64,000 bases of DNA from Streptococcus sp. DTU_2020_1001019_1_SI_AUS_MUR_006 (GCF_032340315.1 NZ_CP135436.1:827501-891500), one strand, 5' to 3'; positions 27,109 to 37,316 are shown, counted from the stretch's first letter. Notes: generated by a model from the letters alone, not told the origin. Translations and numbers: made by a program.

Positions 27109-29067
27109 ATGAAACTTAAAAAACGTTTGATTGGAGCGGGGTTGACACTTGCTGCTGCGGTCCTATTGACAGCATGCGGCCAGTCAGCATCAGACGGCAA
27201 AACATACTCGTCTACCTTTGGTGCAGATCCAACAACCTTCAACTATCTCTTGGACTACGCTGGTGATAACACTGCTATTGTAACCAACTTGGTTGATGGT
27301 TTGCTTGAAAATGATAACTACGGAAACCTCATTCCTGCCCTTGCAGAGGATTGGAGTGTTTCTAAGGATGGTTTAACTTATACCTACAAACTTCGCCAAG
27401 ATGCCAAGTGGTTTACAGCTGACGGTGAAGAATACGCTCCCCTTAAAGCACAAGACTTTGTAACTGGTATCAAGTACGCTGCTGACAACAAGGGACAAGC
27501 CTTGGACTTGATTCAGAACTCTATCAAGGGCTTAGATGATTATATAACAGGTGCAAATACTGACTTCTCAAATGTTGGTGTCAAAGCCTTAGATGACTAT
27601 AATGTCCAATATACCTTGACACGACCAGAACCATTCTGGAACTCAAAAACAACCAACAGTATCTTATTCCCTGTAAACGAAGAATTCCTTGCTTCTAAAG
27701 GTAAAGACTTCGGAACCCTGAAACCAGATAGCATTCTTTATAGCGGACCATATTTGTTAAAAGATTTTACATCTAAGTCTTCTATCGAATATGTGAAAAA
27801 CCCACATTACTATGACCAAGAAAAAGTAACGATTGAAAAGGTAAAATTGGCCTACTTTGATGGTTCAGACCAAGACTTGACAATTCGTAACTTTGAAAGT
27901 GGTGCTTACTCATCTGCAGGTGTTTATCCGAATAGCTCAAACTTCGCTAAGACAAAGGAAAAATACAAGGACAATATCGTTTATAGCTTGCAAGATGCAA
28001 CATCTTGGTACTATAACTTTAACGTCAACCGTGGTGCTTATAACCATACTGCAAAAACAAGTGATGAGCAAAAACAAGCAACTCAAGCTGCAGTTTCGAA
28101 TAAAAGCTTTCGTCAGGCAATTAACTTCGCCATTGATCGTACAGCATACTCAGCTCAATCAAACGGTGAAGAAGCAGCTAAGAACACTCTTCGTAACTCG
28201 CTTGTACCACCAACTTTCGTACAAGTTGGAGACAAGACTTTTGGTGAAACAGTTGCTTCCAAATTGGTCAACTATGGTACACAATGGTCAAATATGAATC
28301 TTGAAGATGCTCAAGATGGTTATTTCAACAAAGAAAAAGCGCAAGCTAAGTTTGCTGAAGCTAAAAAAGAATTAGAGGCCCAAGGTGTGAGCTTCCCAAT
28401 TCATTTGGACTTGCCTGTAGACCAGGTTAACAAGACCTTGCTTTCTGGAACAAACTCAATCAAACAATCAATCGAATCAACGCTCGGTTCTGAAAATGTA
28501 GTGGTTGATGTTATCCAATTGTCGACAGATGATTATATAAATGCAACAGTTCAAGCACCAACTCCAGCTGATCATGACTATGATTTGAACTTGGATGGAT
28601 GGTCAGCTGACTACCAAGATCCTTCAACTTACCTCAATCCTTTCAACGCTGAAGATGGATTCTATCTCAAGATTTTGGGACTTGATCCAAGCAAGGATGC
28701 TGATAAGATTACAAGTATAGGATTGGACCAATTTACTCAAAAATTAAAAACAGCAGATGCAGAAAATACAGACGTAGCGAAACGCTATGAAAACTACGCA
28801 GATGCACAAGCTTGGTTGATTGATAGTTCCCTTCTAATCCCAGTTGTGTCAAACGGTGGTGGGGCTTCGGTGACACGCGTGACACCATTTACACGTGCTT
28901 ACTCACTAGTTGGTATCAAAGGAACTGGAAGCAACTACAAATACATGAGATTACAGACAGATGTTGTTACAAGCTCTCAATTTGCTGAAGCGAAGGCTAA
29001 ATGGGAACAAGAACGTAAAAATTCTGTCGAAAAGAGTCAAAAAGACTTTGAAAGTCACGTGAAATAA
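27109..29067 (+). CDS. oligopeptide ABC transporter substrate-binding lipoprotein (Ali/AmiA family), copy 2
   Basis: This 652-aa tandem paralogue of the previous gene has lipobox LTAC with Cys23. The mature part shares LVDGLLENDNYGNLIPALAEDW, NKSFRQAINFAIDRTAYSAQ and DSSLLIPVVSNGGGAS with copy 1, but differs widely between these blocks, so peptide specificity probably differs. It has its own AAGGAG and is separated from copy 1 by a terminator, so it is likely independently transcribed. In related bacteria such proteins sense peptides from other species and affect competence and colonisation. Confidence 0.92.
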   Translation: MKLKKRLIGAGLTLAAAVLLTACGQSASDGKTYSSTFGADPTTFNYLLDYAGDNTAIVTNLVDGLLENDNYGNLIPALAEDWSVSKDGLTYTYKLRQDAKWFTADGEEYAPLKAQDFVTGIKYAADNKGQALDLIQNSIKGLDDYITGANTDFSNVGVKALDDYNVQYTLTRPEPFWNSKTTNSILFPVNEEFLASKGKDFGTLKPDSILYSGPYLLKDFTSKSSIEYVKNPHYYDQEKVTIEKVKLAYFDGSDQDLTIRNFESGAYSSAGVYPNSSNFAKTKEKYKDNIVYSLQDATSWYYNFNVNRGAYNHTAKTSDEQKQATQAAVSNKSFRQAINFAIDRTAYSAQSNGEEAAKNTLRNSLVPPTFVQVGDKTFGETVASKLVNYGTQWSNMNLEDAQDGYFNKEKAQAKFAEAKKELEAQGVSFPIHLDLPVDQVNKTLLSGTNSIKQSIESTLGSENVVVDVIQLSTDDYINATVQAPTPADHDYDLNLDGWSADYQDPSTYLNPFNAEDGFYLKILGLDPSKDADKITSIGLDQFTQKLKTADAENTDVAKRYENYADAQAWLIDSSLLIPVVSNGGGASVTRVTPFTRAYSLVGIKGTGSNYKYMRLQTDVVTSSQFAEAKAKWEQERKNSVEKSQKDFESHVK

Positions 29068-29084
29068 GTTTAAGAAGATAGGTT

Positions 29085-29203
29085 GGGTAAAAACTCAATT
29101 TGAAAATGAAATTGAGTGAAGCTTTCAAGTATAAAATGCATAGTATAAAGTTTTTGAACACTTAATACTATGTGTTTTTTTATTTTGAAGACTTTTACCC
29201 TGC
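29085..29203 (+). repeat. SPRITE-like double-hairpin repeat (terminator-like)
   Basis: Two hairpins follow the lipoprotein gene. ACTCAATTT pairs with AAATTGAGT (near 29093-29117). ATGCATAGTAT pairs with ATACTATGTGT (near 29135-29173) and runs into a T tract. The same layout recurs at 46660 and 55755. It matches the pneumococcal SPRITE class, rho-independent-terminator-like repeats, and probably serves as a terminator. Confidence 0.7.
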
Positions 29204-29557
29204 CTCTTGTTTTTTCTTAACGATAAATCTTTGCTGCGATAGTGGGTTGTTTTTGAGACTCTAAAAGGTTATTTTTGTAAAAATATGAGTTTCTCTAGCT
29301 AAAATCTTCCACTTTCTTGGTAATTATTGAAAGTTTTAGGGTGTGAGAGTATGGTATTGAGAACTTGTCAACCGATTTCTATCTCCTGGTATTTTTGTTG
29401 GCAGTCTTCTTTCAAAAAAAAGATATGAGGCATTTAATGATTGAAATATAATATTTTTGGTTTTGAGGTGAAATAAAACGGTTGCAATTCAGGTGTTGAT
29501 AGCATCCGGTGTTAGTTTGTGATATAATAGAAATAAAATAATTAATAGAGGTGTAAG
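29204..29557 (+). promoter_or_regulatory. capsule operon leader and promoter
   Basis: About 350 non-coding bases. An extended -10, TG-A-TATAAT (29520-29528), is the clearest promoter element. A TTGATA lies 21 bases upstream of it, too far for a normal -35, so the extended -10 probably compensates. AGAGG lies before the GTG start of wzg. I see no other gene or clear operator in the interval. Confidence 0.55.
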
Positions 29558-31003
29558 GTGGGGAGACGTTTAAAAGAAAATAAAACGAGCAAGTTTCAGC
29601 AAAGTTTCAATATTATTTTGTTGTTTCTATATATAGTGCTTACTTGTTTTTTGCTGTTTTTAATATTCAGATATCATATCTTAGCCGTCAGTTATATCAA
29701 TCTTCTTCTAGCAGCTATTATGGTGTTCATTGCGCTAGTAGCTTTATTTTTAATATCAAATAGAAAAGCTAAGAAGTTTACTTTAATCATGCTCTTGCTA
29801 TCTATTGTAGCTAGCTCACTAGCCTTGGTTGGAGTTCATCAGTTCGTTAGTTTGGCCAATCATTTAAATGCAACATCTAACTATTCTAGTTACTCCATCA
29901 GTGTTGCAGTTTTGGCGGATAGTGAGATTGGTAATGTGTCCCAACTATCCAGTGTGACAGCTCCGACAAAAACAGATGCGGAGAATATCAAAAAACTGCT
30001 CGATGATATTAAGACAAGTCAGAATAAAGACCTAAAGGTTGAGGATAGTTCTTCGTATCTTGCGGCTTATAAGAGTCTCTTAGCTGGCGAGACCAAGGCA
30101 ATTGTTTTGAATAGTGTCTTTGAAAATCTGATTGAACAAGAGTATCCAGATCATGCCAAAAAGATCAAGAAGATTTATACCAAAGAACTAACCAAAACTG
30201 TTGAGGCACCTAAGTCTTCTCAAAACAAGGCTTTTAATATCTATATTAGTGGGATTGACACATACGGACCGATTAGCTCCGTTTCTCGTTCGGATGTCAA
30301 TATCATCATGACGGTTAATCAAGAAACCAAGAAAATTCTCTTGACAACGACCCCTCGTGATGCTTATGTGCCCATAGCTGATGGAGGCAATAACCAAAAT
30401 GATAAATTGACCCATGCAGGTATTTATGGTGTGGATGCTTCGATTCATACTTTGGAAAATCTTTATGGAATTGATCTAAATTACTATGCACGACTCAATT
30501 TCACTTCCTTCTTGAAATTAATTGATCTCTTAGGTGGTGTCGATGTTAATAATGACCAGGAATTCACCTCACTTCATGGCAATTACCATTTTCCTGTTGG
30601 CAATGTTCATCTAGACTCTGAGCGGGCCCTAGGCTTTGTACGCGAGCGTTATTCATTAGCAAACGGCGATGGAGACCGTGGGCGCAATCAACAGAAAGTC
30701 ATTTCTGCAATTGTCCAGAAACTAACTTCGGCAGAAGCATTGAAAAATTTTGATGATATTATGCAAAGTTTACAGGATTCTGTCCAAACTAATATGCCAC
30801 CTGAAACAATGGTTAGCTTAGTGAACGCCCAACTAGCAAGTGGAGGGAAATATACTGTCATCACTCGAGATCTAAAGGGAACTGGTCGTATGGATCTTCC
30901 TTCCTATGCCATGCCTGACAGCAGTCTTTATATGCTAGAGGTGGACCCAAATAGCTTAGAGACACTCAAAACAGAAATTAAAGATATCATGGAAGGAAAA
31001 TAA
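29558..31003 (+). CDS. wzg: LytR-CpsA-Psr family capsule protein Wzg (CpsA)
   Basis: This 481-aa membrane protein starts at GTG 29558. There is a short basic cytosolic start, then three hydrophobic segments (about 16-36, 43-65, 72-92). An accessory domain follows, then an LCP domain from about 225 ([76 protein letters not shown]). LCP proteins attach capsule or teichoic polymers to peptidoglycan. It is the first gene of the polysaccharide operon, as in pneumococcal capsule loci. Confidence 0.97.
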   Translation: MGRRLKENKTSKFQQSFNIILLFLYIVLTCFLLFLIFRYHILAVSYINLLLAAIMVFIALVALFLISNRKAKKFTLIMLLLSIVASSLALVGVHQFVSLANHLNATSNYSSYSISVAVLADSEIGNVSQLSSVTAPTKTDAENIKKLLDDIKTSQNKDLKVEDSSSYLAAYKSLLAGETKAIVLNSVFENLIEQEYPDHAKKIKKIYTKELTKTVEAPKSSQNKAFNIYISGIDTYGPISSVSRSDVNIIMTVNQETKKILLTTTPRDAYVPIADGGNNQNDKLTHAGIYGVDASIHTLENLYGIDLNYYARLNFTSFLKLIDLLGGVDVNNDQEFTSLHGNYHFPVGNVHLDSERALGFVRERYSLANGDGDRGRNQQKVISAIVQKLTSAEALKNFDDIMQSLQDSVQTNMPPETMVSLVNAQLASGGKYTVITRDLKGTGRMDLPSYAMPDSSLYMLEVDPNSLETLKTEIKDIMEGK

Positions 31004-31004
31004 G

Positions 31005-31736
31005 ATGATTGATATCCATTCACACATAGTTTTTGATGTAGATGATGGTCCTAAGGATAAGGCAGAAAGTATAGCGCTTCTGAAGGAGGCCTATGCTCAA
31101 GGAATCCGTACCATCGTTTCGACTTCCCATCGTCGAAAGGGAATGTTTGAAACACCAGAAGAGGACATATTAAGAAATTTTAAAGTTGTCAAGGAGTTGG
31201 CTAAAGAGGTTGCTCCTGATTTAACCATCTTGTATGGAGCAGAGATTTATTACAGCAGTGATGCTTTAAACAAATTAGAGAATCAGCAGATTCCACAACT
31301 AAATGGCACCCGTTATGCCTTGATAGAATTCAGCATGAATACCCCTTATCGTGAAATCCATAGCGCATTGACCAATGTTTTGATGTTGGGAATAACCCCT
31401 GTTATTGCCCATATAGAACGTTATGATGCTTTGGAAAATAATGAAAAAAGAGTGCGAGACCTCATCAACATGGGATGTTATACACAGGTCAACAGTTCGA
31501 GTATCCTTAAAACAAAATTGTTTGGTGATACTTATAAATTCATGAAAAAACGGGCTCGCTATTTCTTAGAGAGGGATTTGGTTCATATAGTTGCTAGTGA
31601 TATGCACAATCTAGATGGTCGCCCTCCTTATATGAAGGAAGCCTACGAAATAGTGAGTAAAAAGTATGGCCAAGATAAGGCTCGGGAACTCTTTATATTA
31701 AATCCCGAAAAAGTCATTAAAGATCAAATTATTTAG
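31005..31736 (+). CDS. wzh: tyrosine-protein phosphatase Wzh (CpsB)
   Basis: This 243-aa PHP-family, manganese-dependent phosphatase dephosphorylates the Wze kinase tail. Metal-binding motifs are [16 protein letters not shown] at the N-terminus, [10 protein letters not shown] near 40, the GAEIYY segment near 80, IAHIERYD near 138 and the C-terminal [13 protein letters not shown]. It follows wzg by 1 bp and precedes wzd by 8 bp. It acts with Wzd and Wze to regulate chain length and export. Confidence 0.96.
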   Translation: MIDIHSHIVFDVDDGPKDKAESIALLKEAYAQGIRTIVSTSHRRKGMFETPEEDILRNFKVVKELAKEVAPDLTILYGAEIYYSSDALNKLENQQIPQLNGTRYALIEFSMNTPYREIHSALTNVLMLGITPVIAHIERYDALENNEKRVRDLINMGCYTQVNSSSILKTKLFGDTYKFMKKRARYFLERDLVHIVASDMHNLDGRPPYMKEAYEIVSKKYGQDKARELFILNPEKVIKDQII

Positions 31737-31744
31737 GAGTTATA

Positions 31745-32437
31745 ATGAAAGAACAAGATATTATTGAAATTAACGTTATTCAATTGTTAAAAGGACTGTG
31801 GAAAAGAAAGTTATTGATTATATTAGTTGCAATTTTGACAGGAGCTGCAGCTTTTGCTTATAGTACTTTTCTTGTTACGCCTCAGTTTTCTAGTACCACG
31901 CGTATCTATGTGGTTAATCGTAAGCAAGATGATAAACCAGGATTGACAAATCAAGATTTACAAGCAGGAGCTTACCTGGTTAAGGACTACCGAGAGATCA
32001 TCCTTTCTCAAGATGTCTTGGAAAAAACAGTTAAAGATCTTGAACTAACTATCAACTCGAAAGCATTGTCACAGAAGGTTCAGGTGACTGTTCCTGCGGA
32101 TACGCGTATTGTATCCATTTCAGTTATCGACGATAAACCAGATGAAGCAAGTCGAATTGCGAATGCTCTTCGAGAAGTTGCGGCACAAAAGATTATTGCG
32201 GTCACCCGTGTTGCGGATGTGACTACGCTAGAAGATGCTCGCCCTGCCACTTCACCTTCCTCACCAAATATTCGTCGTAATACTATAATGGGAGTTGGAG
32301 TAGGTGCAGGATTAATGATTTTAGTGGTCTTGTTGCTTGAACTATTCGATGACCGTGTCAAACGTCCAGAAGATATCGAGGATGTTATGAAAATATCACT
32401 CCTTGGAGTCATTCCAGATCTTGATAAATTAAAGTAA
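31745..32437 (+). CDS. wzd: capsule chain-length and kinase-activator protein Wzd (CpsC)
   Basis: This 230-aa polysaccharide co-polymerase has a Wzz domain at the N-terminus ([20 protein letters not shown]). Two membrane segments (about 20-40 and 178-198, [19 protein letters not shown]) flank the extracellular loop. A proline-rich stretch ([14 protein letters not shown]) precedes the second. The short cytosolic tail activates Wze. The tail [21 protein letters not shown] is typical. Confidence 0.96.
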   Translation: MKEQDIIEINVIQLLKGLWKRKLLIILVAILTGAAAFAYSTFLVTPQFSSTTRIYVVNRKQDDKPGLTNQDLQAGAYLVKDYREIILSQDVLEKTVKDLELTINSKALSQKVQVTVPADTRIVSISVIDDKPDEASRIANALREVAAQKIIAVTRVADVTTLEDARPATSPSSPNIRRNTIMGVGVGAGLMILVVLLLELFDDRVKRPEDIEDVMKISLLGVIPDLDKLK

Positions 32438-32447
32438 GGGAGAACTT

Positions 32448-33122
32448 ATGGCGAAGTTAGAATTAACAAAACAAAAACTTGATTCTGCCAAAAAAGCAGA
32501 AGAATATTACAATGCTTTACGTACCAATATACAGTTGAGTGGAGATAATTTAAAGGTTATAACGATTTCCTCTGTTGAACCAAGCGAAGGAAAATCGACA
32601 ACTTCTACAAATATTGCCTTGGCTTTTGCGCGTGCAGGCTACAAGACACTCCTGATTGATGCTGATATCCGAAATTCAGTCATGTCTGGAGTATTCAAAT
32701 CAAGAGAACGAATCACAGGTTTAACTGATTATCTTGCTGGAACGCAAGACTTATCTCATGGTCTTTGTGAAACAAACATTGATAACTTATTTATGATCCA
32801 ATCAGGGTCACCTTCTCCAAATCCAACAGCTCTTCTTCAAAGTGCTAATTTTGAATTGATGATTGAAACACTACGGAAATATTTTGATTATATTATTGTT
32901 GATACAGCACCAATCGGAGTTGTAATTGATGCAGCAATTATTGTGCAAAAATGCGATGCATCGATTTTGGTTACAGAAGCTGGTGGAACAAAAAGAAGAG
33001 ATGTTCAAAAAGCTAAGGTTCAGTTAGAACAAACAGGGATCCCATTTTTGGGTGTTGTTTTAAATAAATTTGATGTTAAACGAGAAAAATACGGATCTTA
33101 CGGTTCTTATGGGAAAAGGTAA
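32448..33122 (+). CDS. wze: autophosphorylating tyrosine kinase Wze (CpsD)
   Basis: This 224-aa BY-kinase has Walker A SEGKSTTSTNIA near 47, Walker A' TLLIDADIRNS near 73 and Walker B IIVDTAPIGV near 148. The C-terminal tyrosine cluster is short (EKYGSYGSYGKR), with three Tyr, and is phosphorylated in trans. Together with Wzd it forms the split kinase complex that coordinates polymer synthesis with division. Expected and complete. Confidence 0.96.
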   Translation: MAKLELTKQKLDSAKKAEEYYNALRTNIQLSGDNLKVITISSVEPSEGKSTTSTNIALAFARAGYKTLLIDADIRNSVMSGVFKSRERITGLTDYLAGTQDLSHGLCETNIDNLFMIQSGSPSPNPTALLQSANFELMIETLRKYFDYIIVDTAPIGVVIDAAIIVQKCDASILVTEAGGTKRRDVQKAKVQLEQTGIPFLGVVLNKFDVKREKYGSYGSYGKR

Positions 33123-33143
33123 AAATAGGATAGGGAGTTCGAT

Positions 33144-34514
33144 ATGGAAGGAAGGGGTTTCTACAATGTAACTCTGGCATTCTTGCAGAGTATACTTGTT
33201 AGTTTATTAGCTTATGTACTGATTGCAATTTCAGAAACTGACATTGTTTTAAATACAGTATTTGTTCTGTTTTTTCTTCACTTTGGTGCCTTCTACATCA
33301 GTGGATACGGTAAGGATTTTTTTAAACGTGGTCAGTATGTGGAGTTAGTAGAAACAATTAAATATATTATCTTTTATGCTCTGCTGATCAGTTTTTCAAG
33401 TTTCTTCCTAAAAGAGAAATTTGTAATTTCTAGACGAGGAATGCTTTATCTGCTTTCCTTGTATGGTGTTTTGAATTATCTACTCAGTTTCTTTGTGAAG
33501 CGTTATTGGAAACCCTTTAACCATAATTTGAAGGGTAGTCGTAAGATTTTGTTGATCACAGCAACATCACGTACCGAAAAAGTATTGGATCGATTATTAA
33601 CAGCTAATGATGTTCAAGGGAAATTGGTTGCAGTAAGCGTTTTAGACATGCCAGAGTTCACTCATGAAAAGGTGATTGTGGTACCAAAGGAGCAATTACT
33701 GAGTTATGCGACACATGAAGTGGTGGATGAAGTCTTTGTCAATCTTCCAAGTGAGGACTATGATATTGGAGCTGTTATTTCTCAGTTTGAAACAATGGGA
33801 ATTGATGTAACAGTTAACTTAAATGCTTTCGATAAAAATTTAGGTCGAGATAAACAAGTCCATGAGATGGCGGGTTTGAACGTAGTGACATTTTCTACAA
33901 ATTTTTACAAGATAAGCCACATAATTGCCAAACGAATCCTTGATATTTGTGGTGCCATTGTTGGGTTGATCCTTTGTGGAATTGCTAGTCTATTTTTAGT
34001 TCCCTTGATTCGTAAAGATGGAGGACCTGCAATCTTTTCTCAAACTCGTATCGGGAAAAATGGCCGTCACTTTACCTTTTATAAATTTCGCTCGATGAGA
34101 ATCGATGCTGAAGCGATCAAGGAACAGTTGATGGATCAAAATACGATGCAAGGTGGAATGTTTAAGATTGATAACGATCCTCGAGTGACTAAGATCGGAC
34201 AATTCATCCGAAAAACTAGTTTGGATGAATTGCCACAATTTTGGAATGTGTTGATTGGAGATATGAGTCTGGTCGGCACACGCCCACCAACTGTAGATGA
34301 GTACGAAAAGTACACACCTGAGCAAAAACGTCGTCTTAGCTTTAAACCTGGTATTACAGGCTTGTGGCAAATTAGTGGCCGAAGTAAAATAACCGATTTT
34401 GACGATGTTGTAAAACTAGATGTGGCTTATATTGATAATTGGACAATCTGGAAAGATATTGAAATTTTGTTAAAAACTGTAAAAGTTGTATTGATGAGAG
34501 ATGGAGCGAAGTAA
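33144..34514 (+). CDS. wchA: undecaprenyl-phosphate glucose-1-phosphate transferase WchA (CpsE)
   Basis: This 456-aa polyprenyl-phosphate hexose-1-phosphate transferase has four N-terminal membrane segments (about 8-28, 33-53, 70-95, 100-120) and a degenerate nucleotide-fold middle. A fifth segment near 265-290 (ILDICGAIVGLILCGIASLF) leads into the catalytic bacterial sugar transferase domain: SQTRIGKNGRHFTFYKFRSM, RKTSLDELPQFWNVL, GDMSLVGTRPP and GITGLWQISGRS. By family it moves Glc-1-P from UDP-glucose to undecaprenyl phosphate. It therefore sets glucose as the first sugar of the repeat unit. Confidence 0.95.
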   Translation: MEGRGFYNVTLAFLQSILVSLLAYVLIAISETDIVLNTVFVLFFLHFGAFYISGYGKDFFKRGQYVELVETIKYIIFYALLISFSSFFLKEKFVISRRGMLYLLSLYGVLNYLLSFFVKRYWKPFNHNLKGSRKILLITATSRTEKVLDRLLTANDVQGKLVAVSVLDMPEFTHEKVIVVPKEQLLSYATHEVVDEVFVNLPSEDYDIGAVISQFETMGIDVTVNLNAFDKNLGRDKQVHEMAGLNVVTFSTNFYKISHIIAKRILDICGAIVGLILCGIASLFLVPLIRKDGGPAIFSQTRIGKNGRHFTFYKFRSMRIDAEAIKEQLMDQNTMQGGMFKIDNDPRVTKIGQFIRKTSLDELPQFWNVLIGDMSLVGTRPPTVDEYEKYTPEQKRRLSFKPGITGLWQISGRSKITDFDDVVKLDVAYIDNWTIWKDIEILLKTVKVVLMRDGAK

Positions 34515-34517
34515 GGG

Positions 34518-34967
34518 ATGAAAGTATGTCTAGTTGGATCTAGTGGAGGTCATTTAGCTCATTTGTATTTGTTAAAACCTTTTTGGCAAGATAAAGAAAG
34601 ATTTTGGGTTACTTTTGATAAGGAGGATGCTAGGAGTGTGCTCTCTGAGGAAGTTTTATATCCTTGTTATTATCCAACCAACCGTAATATCAAAAATTTA
34701 ATAAAAAATACTTTTCTTGCTTTTAAAATAATAAAAAAAGAGCGACCAGATGTAATTATTTCATCTGGTGCTGCTGTCGCTGTTCCTTTCTTTTATATTG
34801 GAAAATTGTTTGGATCAAAGACGGTCTATATAGAAGTATTTGATAGAATTGATGCTCCGACAATGACAGGGAAACTCGTTTATCCGGTAACTGACAGGTT
34901 CATTGTCCAATGGGAAGAAATGAAAAAAGTATACCCAAAAGCAATTAACCTAGGAGGGATATTCTAA
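34518..34967 (+). CDS. Alg14-like glycosyltransferase accessory subunit (WchJ/Cps14F type)
   Basis: This 149-aa protein of the Alg14/PssD family begins MKVCLVGSSGGHLAHLYLL and has DVIISSGAAVAVPFFYIGK and the C-terminal VTDRFIVQWEEMKKVYPKA. The family provides the membrane anchor and acceptor side of a two-protein transferase. Its stop and the next start share TAATG, so the pair is translationally coupled. In pneumococcal serotype 14 the equivalent pair adds a beta-1,4-linked galactose to lipid-linked glucose. Here the same step is inferred. Base composition becomes clearly more AT-rich from this gene onward. Confidence 0.88.
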   Translation: MKVCLVGSSGGHLAHLYLLKPFWQDKERFWVTFDKEDARSVLSEEVLYPCYYPTNRNIKNLIKNTFLAFKIIKKERPDVIISSGAAVAVPFFYIGKLFGSKTVYIEVFDRIDAPTMTGKLVYPVTDRFIVQWEEMKKVYPKAINLGGIF

Positions 34968-35440
34968 TGATTTTTGTGACTGTAGGTACACATGAACAAC
35001 AATTTGATCGCTTGATCAAAGAAGTTGATCGTCTAAAAAAAGAAAATCTTATTCAAGATGAAGTATTTATTCAAACAGGATATTCCAATTATATTCCAAA
35101 ATATTGTGAATGGGAAAAGATAATTTCTTATGAAAAAATGAATCAAATGATTGAGGAATCGGATATTATCATTACACATGGTGGACCAGCAACGTTTATG
35201 GGTGTTATTGCTAAAGGTAAAGTTCCTATAGTTGTTCCAAGACAAAAAAAATTTGGAGAACATGTGAATGACCATCAGTTAGAATTCTGTAATAAAGTAA
35301 AGCAGTATTATCCAATTATTGTAATTAATGATATAAAAAAACTACTTACAAATTTAAGAAACGATAAATCAGAAGTAACAATAAATAGTAATAATAAGGA
35401 GTTTTGTAGGAAATTGGAAGAAAGAATAGGTAGCTTGTGA
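34967..35440 (+). CDS. Alg13-like galactosyltransferase catalytic subunit (WchK/Cps14G type)
   Basis: This 157-aa C-terminal GT28 (Alg13/PssE) domain starts MIFVTVGTHEQQFDRLIKEVD. The donor-binding block is IIITHGGPATFMGVIAKGKVPIVVPRQ split over about 65-91, followed by GEHVNDHQLEF. It should be the UDP-galactose-binding half of the transferase formed with the preceding protein. Its stop overlaps the next ATG (TGATG). Confidence 0.88.
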   Translation: MIFVTVGTHEQQFDRLIKEVDRLKKENLIQDEVFIQTGYSNYIPKYCEWEKIISYEKMNQMIEESDIIITHGGPATFMGVIAKGKVPIVVPRQKKFGEHVNDHQLEFCNKVKQYYPIIVINDIKKLLTNLRNDKSEVTINSNNKEFCRKLEERIGSL

Positions 35441-36579
35441 TGAATTTAAAGAAATCATTCCGTTTATTTGCTCAAAAAACAATATTTAAAGTATTTTCTG
35501 TTATTAATAAATATATAAAAAAAGAAAAACAAATACTTATATATTCCCCCAAAGAACTCTCTGATAATTCATTATCTCTATTTGAACACTTGATAGACAA
35601 TGAATATTATACAAAGTATAAGATATACTGTTCTTGTACAGACTATCATAATTTAAATTTGAAATATAAGAATCTAAAAAATGTATATTTTATAAATGGA
35701 ATTAATGGGATATTAAAATACTTTACAAGTAGCTTCGTATTTTACTCTTTTGGGAAAATTCCTATTATTCCTTTTAATCAACGTGTAGTCCAGATGTGGC
35801 ATGGTATGTTTTTTAAAGATATTGATAAATACCAGAAAAAAATTGTAAAAAAAGAAAAATACTACACAGACGTAATTGTTACAAGCGAGATGTTTAAAGA
35901 ACTAGCTACAAAAGTTCATTCTTGTGATATCGAAGTTGTTAAAATCTGTGGTCAAAGTAGAACAGATGTTTTTTTTAATGGAGAAAAAAAAGTTACTTCT
36001 AATTACATTGTCTGGTTGCCAACATTTAGGCAATCTGAGAAATTAGGATATAGTGATACAAATTCGGAAGAAATTTTGATAGGAGATTATTCGTTCGAAG
36101 AATTAAAAAAAGTGAATAATCTCCTAAAAGAAGACAATCTAAATATGATAGTGAAGCTTCACCCGCTTCAAACCCTTCCTGCTAAAATGCCTAGCTATAG
36201 TAATATTCAGATACTATCAGAAGAAAATAGTAGGAAAAAGAACATAAAATTATATGAATTATTAAGAGACAGTAAAGCATTAATAACAGATTATTCTTCA
36301 GTTTTTTACGATTATTATTTGTTAGATAAACCAATAGCTTTTTGTATAAGAGACTTTGATGATTACAATAAAAATAGAGGATTTATAGTAGAGAAACCTA
36401 TGGACTACCTAAAGGGAAATAAAATAAAATCCTTAGATGATATGTGTAATTTCATAAATGAAATTACACATAATGTGGATAAATTTAAAGAAGAACGAAG
36501 GGAATTTAATGAAAAAGTAAATAAATATAGAGATGGAAATAATAGTAAAAGATTGTTAGAAAAAATTGGAATTAACTAA
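35440..36579 (+). CDS. CDP-glycerol/alditol glycerophosphotransferase-like (TagF family) transferase
   Basis: This 379-aa protein starts at ATG 35440 overlapping the previous stop; the GTG at 35437 is the alternative. The C-terminal two-thirds matches Glyphos_transf: VVQMWHGMFFKDIDKY near 125, VIVTSEMFKELA, CGQSRTDVFF, IVWLPTFRQSE near 190, MIVKLHPLQTLPAKM near 240 and ALITDYSSVFYDYYLLDKPIAF near 285. Such enzymes move a polyol-phosphate from a CDP-polyol onto a growing glycan. Together with the cytidylyltransferase next door this predicts a phospho-alditol in the repeat unit. The exact polyol is unknown. Confidence 0.82.
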   Translation: MNLKKSFRLFAQKTIFKVFSVINKYIKKEKQILIYSPKELSDNSLSLFEHLIDNEYYTKYKIYCSCTDYHNLNLKYKNLKNVYFINGINGILKYFTSSFVFYSFGKIPIIPFNQRVVQMWHGMFFKDIDKYQKKIVKKEKYYTDVIVTSEMFKELATKVHSCDIEVVKICGQSRTDVFFNGEKKVTSNYIVWLPTFRQSEKLGYSDTNSEEILIGDYSFEELKKVNNLLKEDNLNMIVKLHPLQTLPAKMPSYSNIQILSEENSRKKNIKLYELLRDSKALITDYSSVFYDYYLLDKPIAFCIRDFDDYNKNRGFIVEKPMDYLKGNKIKSLDDMCNFINEITHNVDKFKEERREFNEKVNKYRDGNNSKRLLEKIGIN

Positions 36580-36590
36580 GGAGGGTTGTT

Positions 36591-37313
36591 ATGAAAATCG
36601 CACTATTGACAGCGTCAGGAATAGGAAGCCGAATAAAACAAGATATACCGAAACAATTTATACATGTTGACAATAGGCCTCTCATTATTCATACGCTAGA
36701 AAAATTTCAAAATCATCCAAACATTGATGAAATATGTGTAGTAGTATTAAAAGGCTGGGAAGAAATGTTGAAAACATATGCTAGACAGTTTAATATTACG
36801 AAATTAAAGTATATAGTAAATGGTGGAGAAACTGGTCAGTTATCTATCTATAATGGTCTTAATGAAATAAAGAAAAATAATATAGATAGGCAAGTGACTG
36901 TTTTAATTCATGATGGTAATCGACCGATGGTAAGCAACGAAATTATTGATGATGCATTTTCAACTTATAGTAGGTATGGAAATGCAGTGGCTGCAATTCC
37001 TTGTGTTGAGGTTACTTTTGTATTAGACAACGAGACTGAAAATCATTCTATTAGCTCTTTAAAAAGAGAGTTATTGAGGAGAACGCAGACACCACATATT
37101 TATAATTTAGATGATATACTGGAACTTCATAACAGAGCTATAGAAAAAGGAATAACTGAGGTTGCAGCTTCCTGTGAATTAATGAAGATGTTCGGAAAAG
37201 AGACGTATTTTTCTATGGGGTCTGAAAAAAATTTAAAAATAACCACGTTAGATGATCTCGAAATTTTTAAAGCCCTTCTCAAATCTAAAAAAGAAAATTG
37301 GATTAAGGATTAA
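36591..37313 (+). CDS. IspD/TarI-like cytidylyltransferase
   Basis: This 240-aa nucleotidyltransferase begins MKIALLTASGIGSRIKQDIPKQFI, a variant of the family's LAGGxGxR...PKQ loop with TASGIGSR in place of LAGGxGSR. It has VLIHDGNRPMVSNEIIDDAF, RTQTPHIYNLDDI and EVAASCELMKMFG. In a polysaccharide locus with a TagF-like transferase it should make a CDP-activated polyol (CDP-ribitol, -glycerol, -mannitol or -arabinitol) rather than the isoprenoid intermediate. GGAGG precedes the ATG. Confidence 0.82.
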   Translation: MKIALLTASGIGSRIKQDIPKQFIHVDNRPLIIHTLEKFQNHPNIDEICVVVLKGWEEMLKTYARQFNITKLKYIVNGGETGQLSIYNGLNEIKKNNIDRQVTVLIHDGNRPMVSNEIIDDAFSTYSRYGNAVAAIPCVEVTFVLDNETENHSISSLKRELLRRTQTPHIYNLDDILELHNRAIEKGITEVAASCELMKMFGKETYFSMGSEKNLKITTLDDLEIFKALLKSKKENWIKD

Positions 37314-37316
37314 ACT

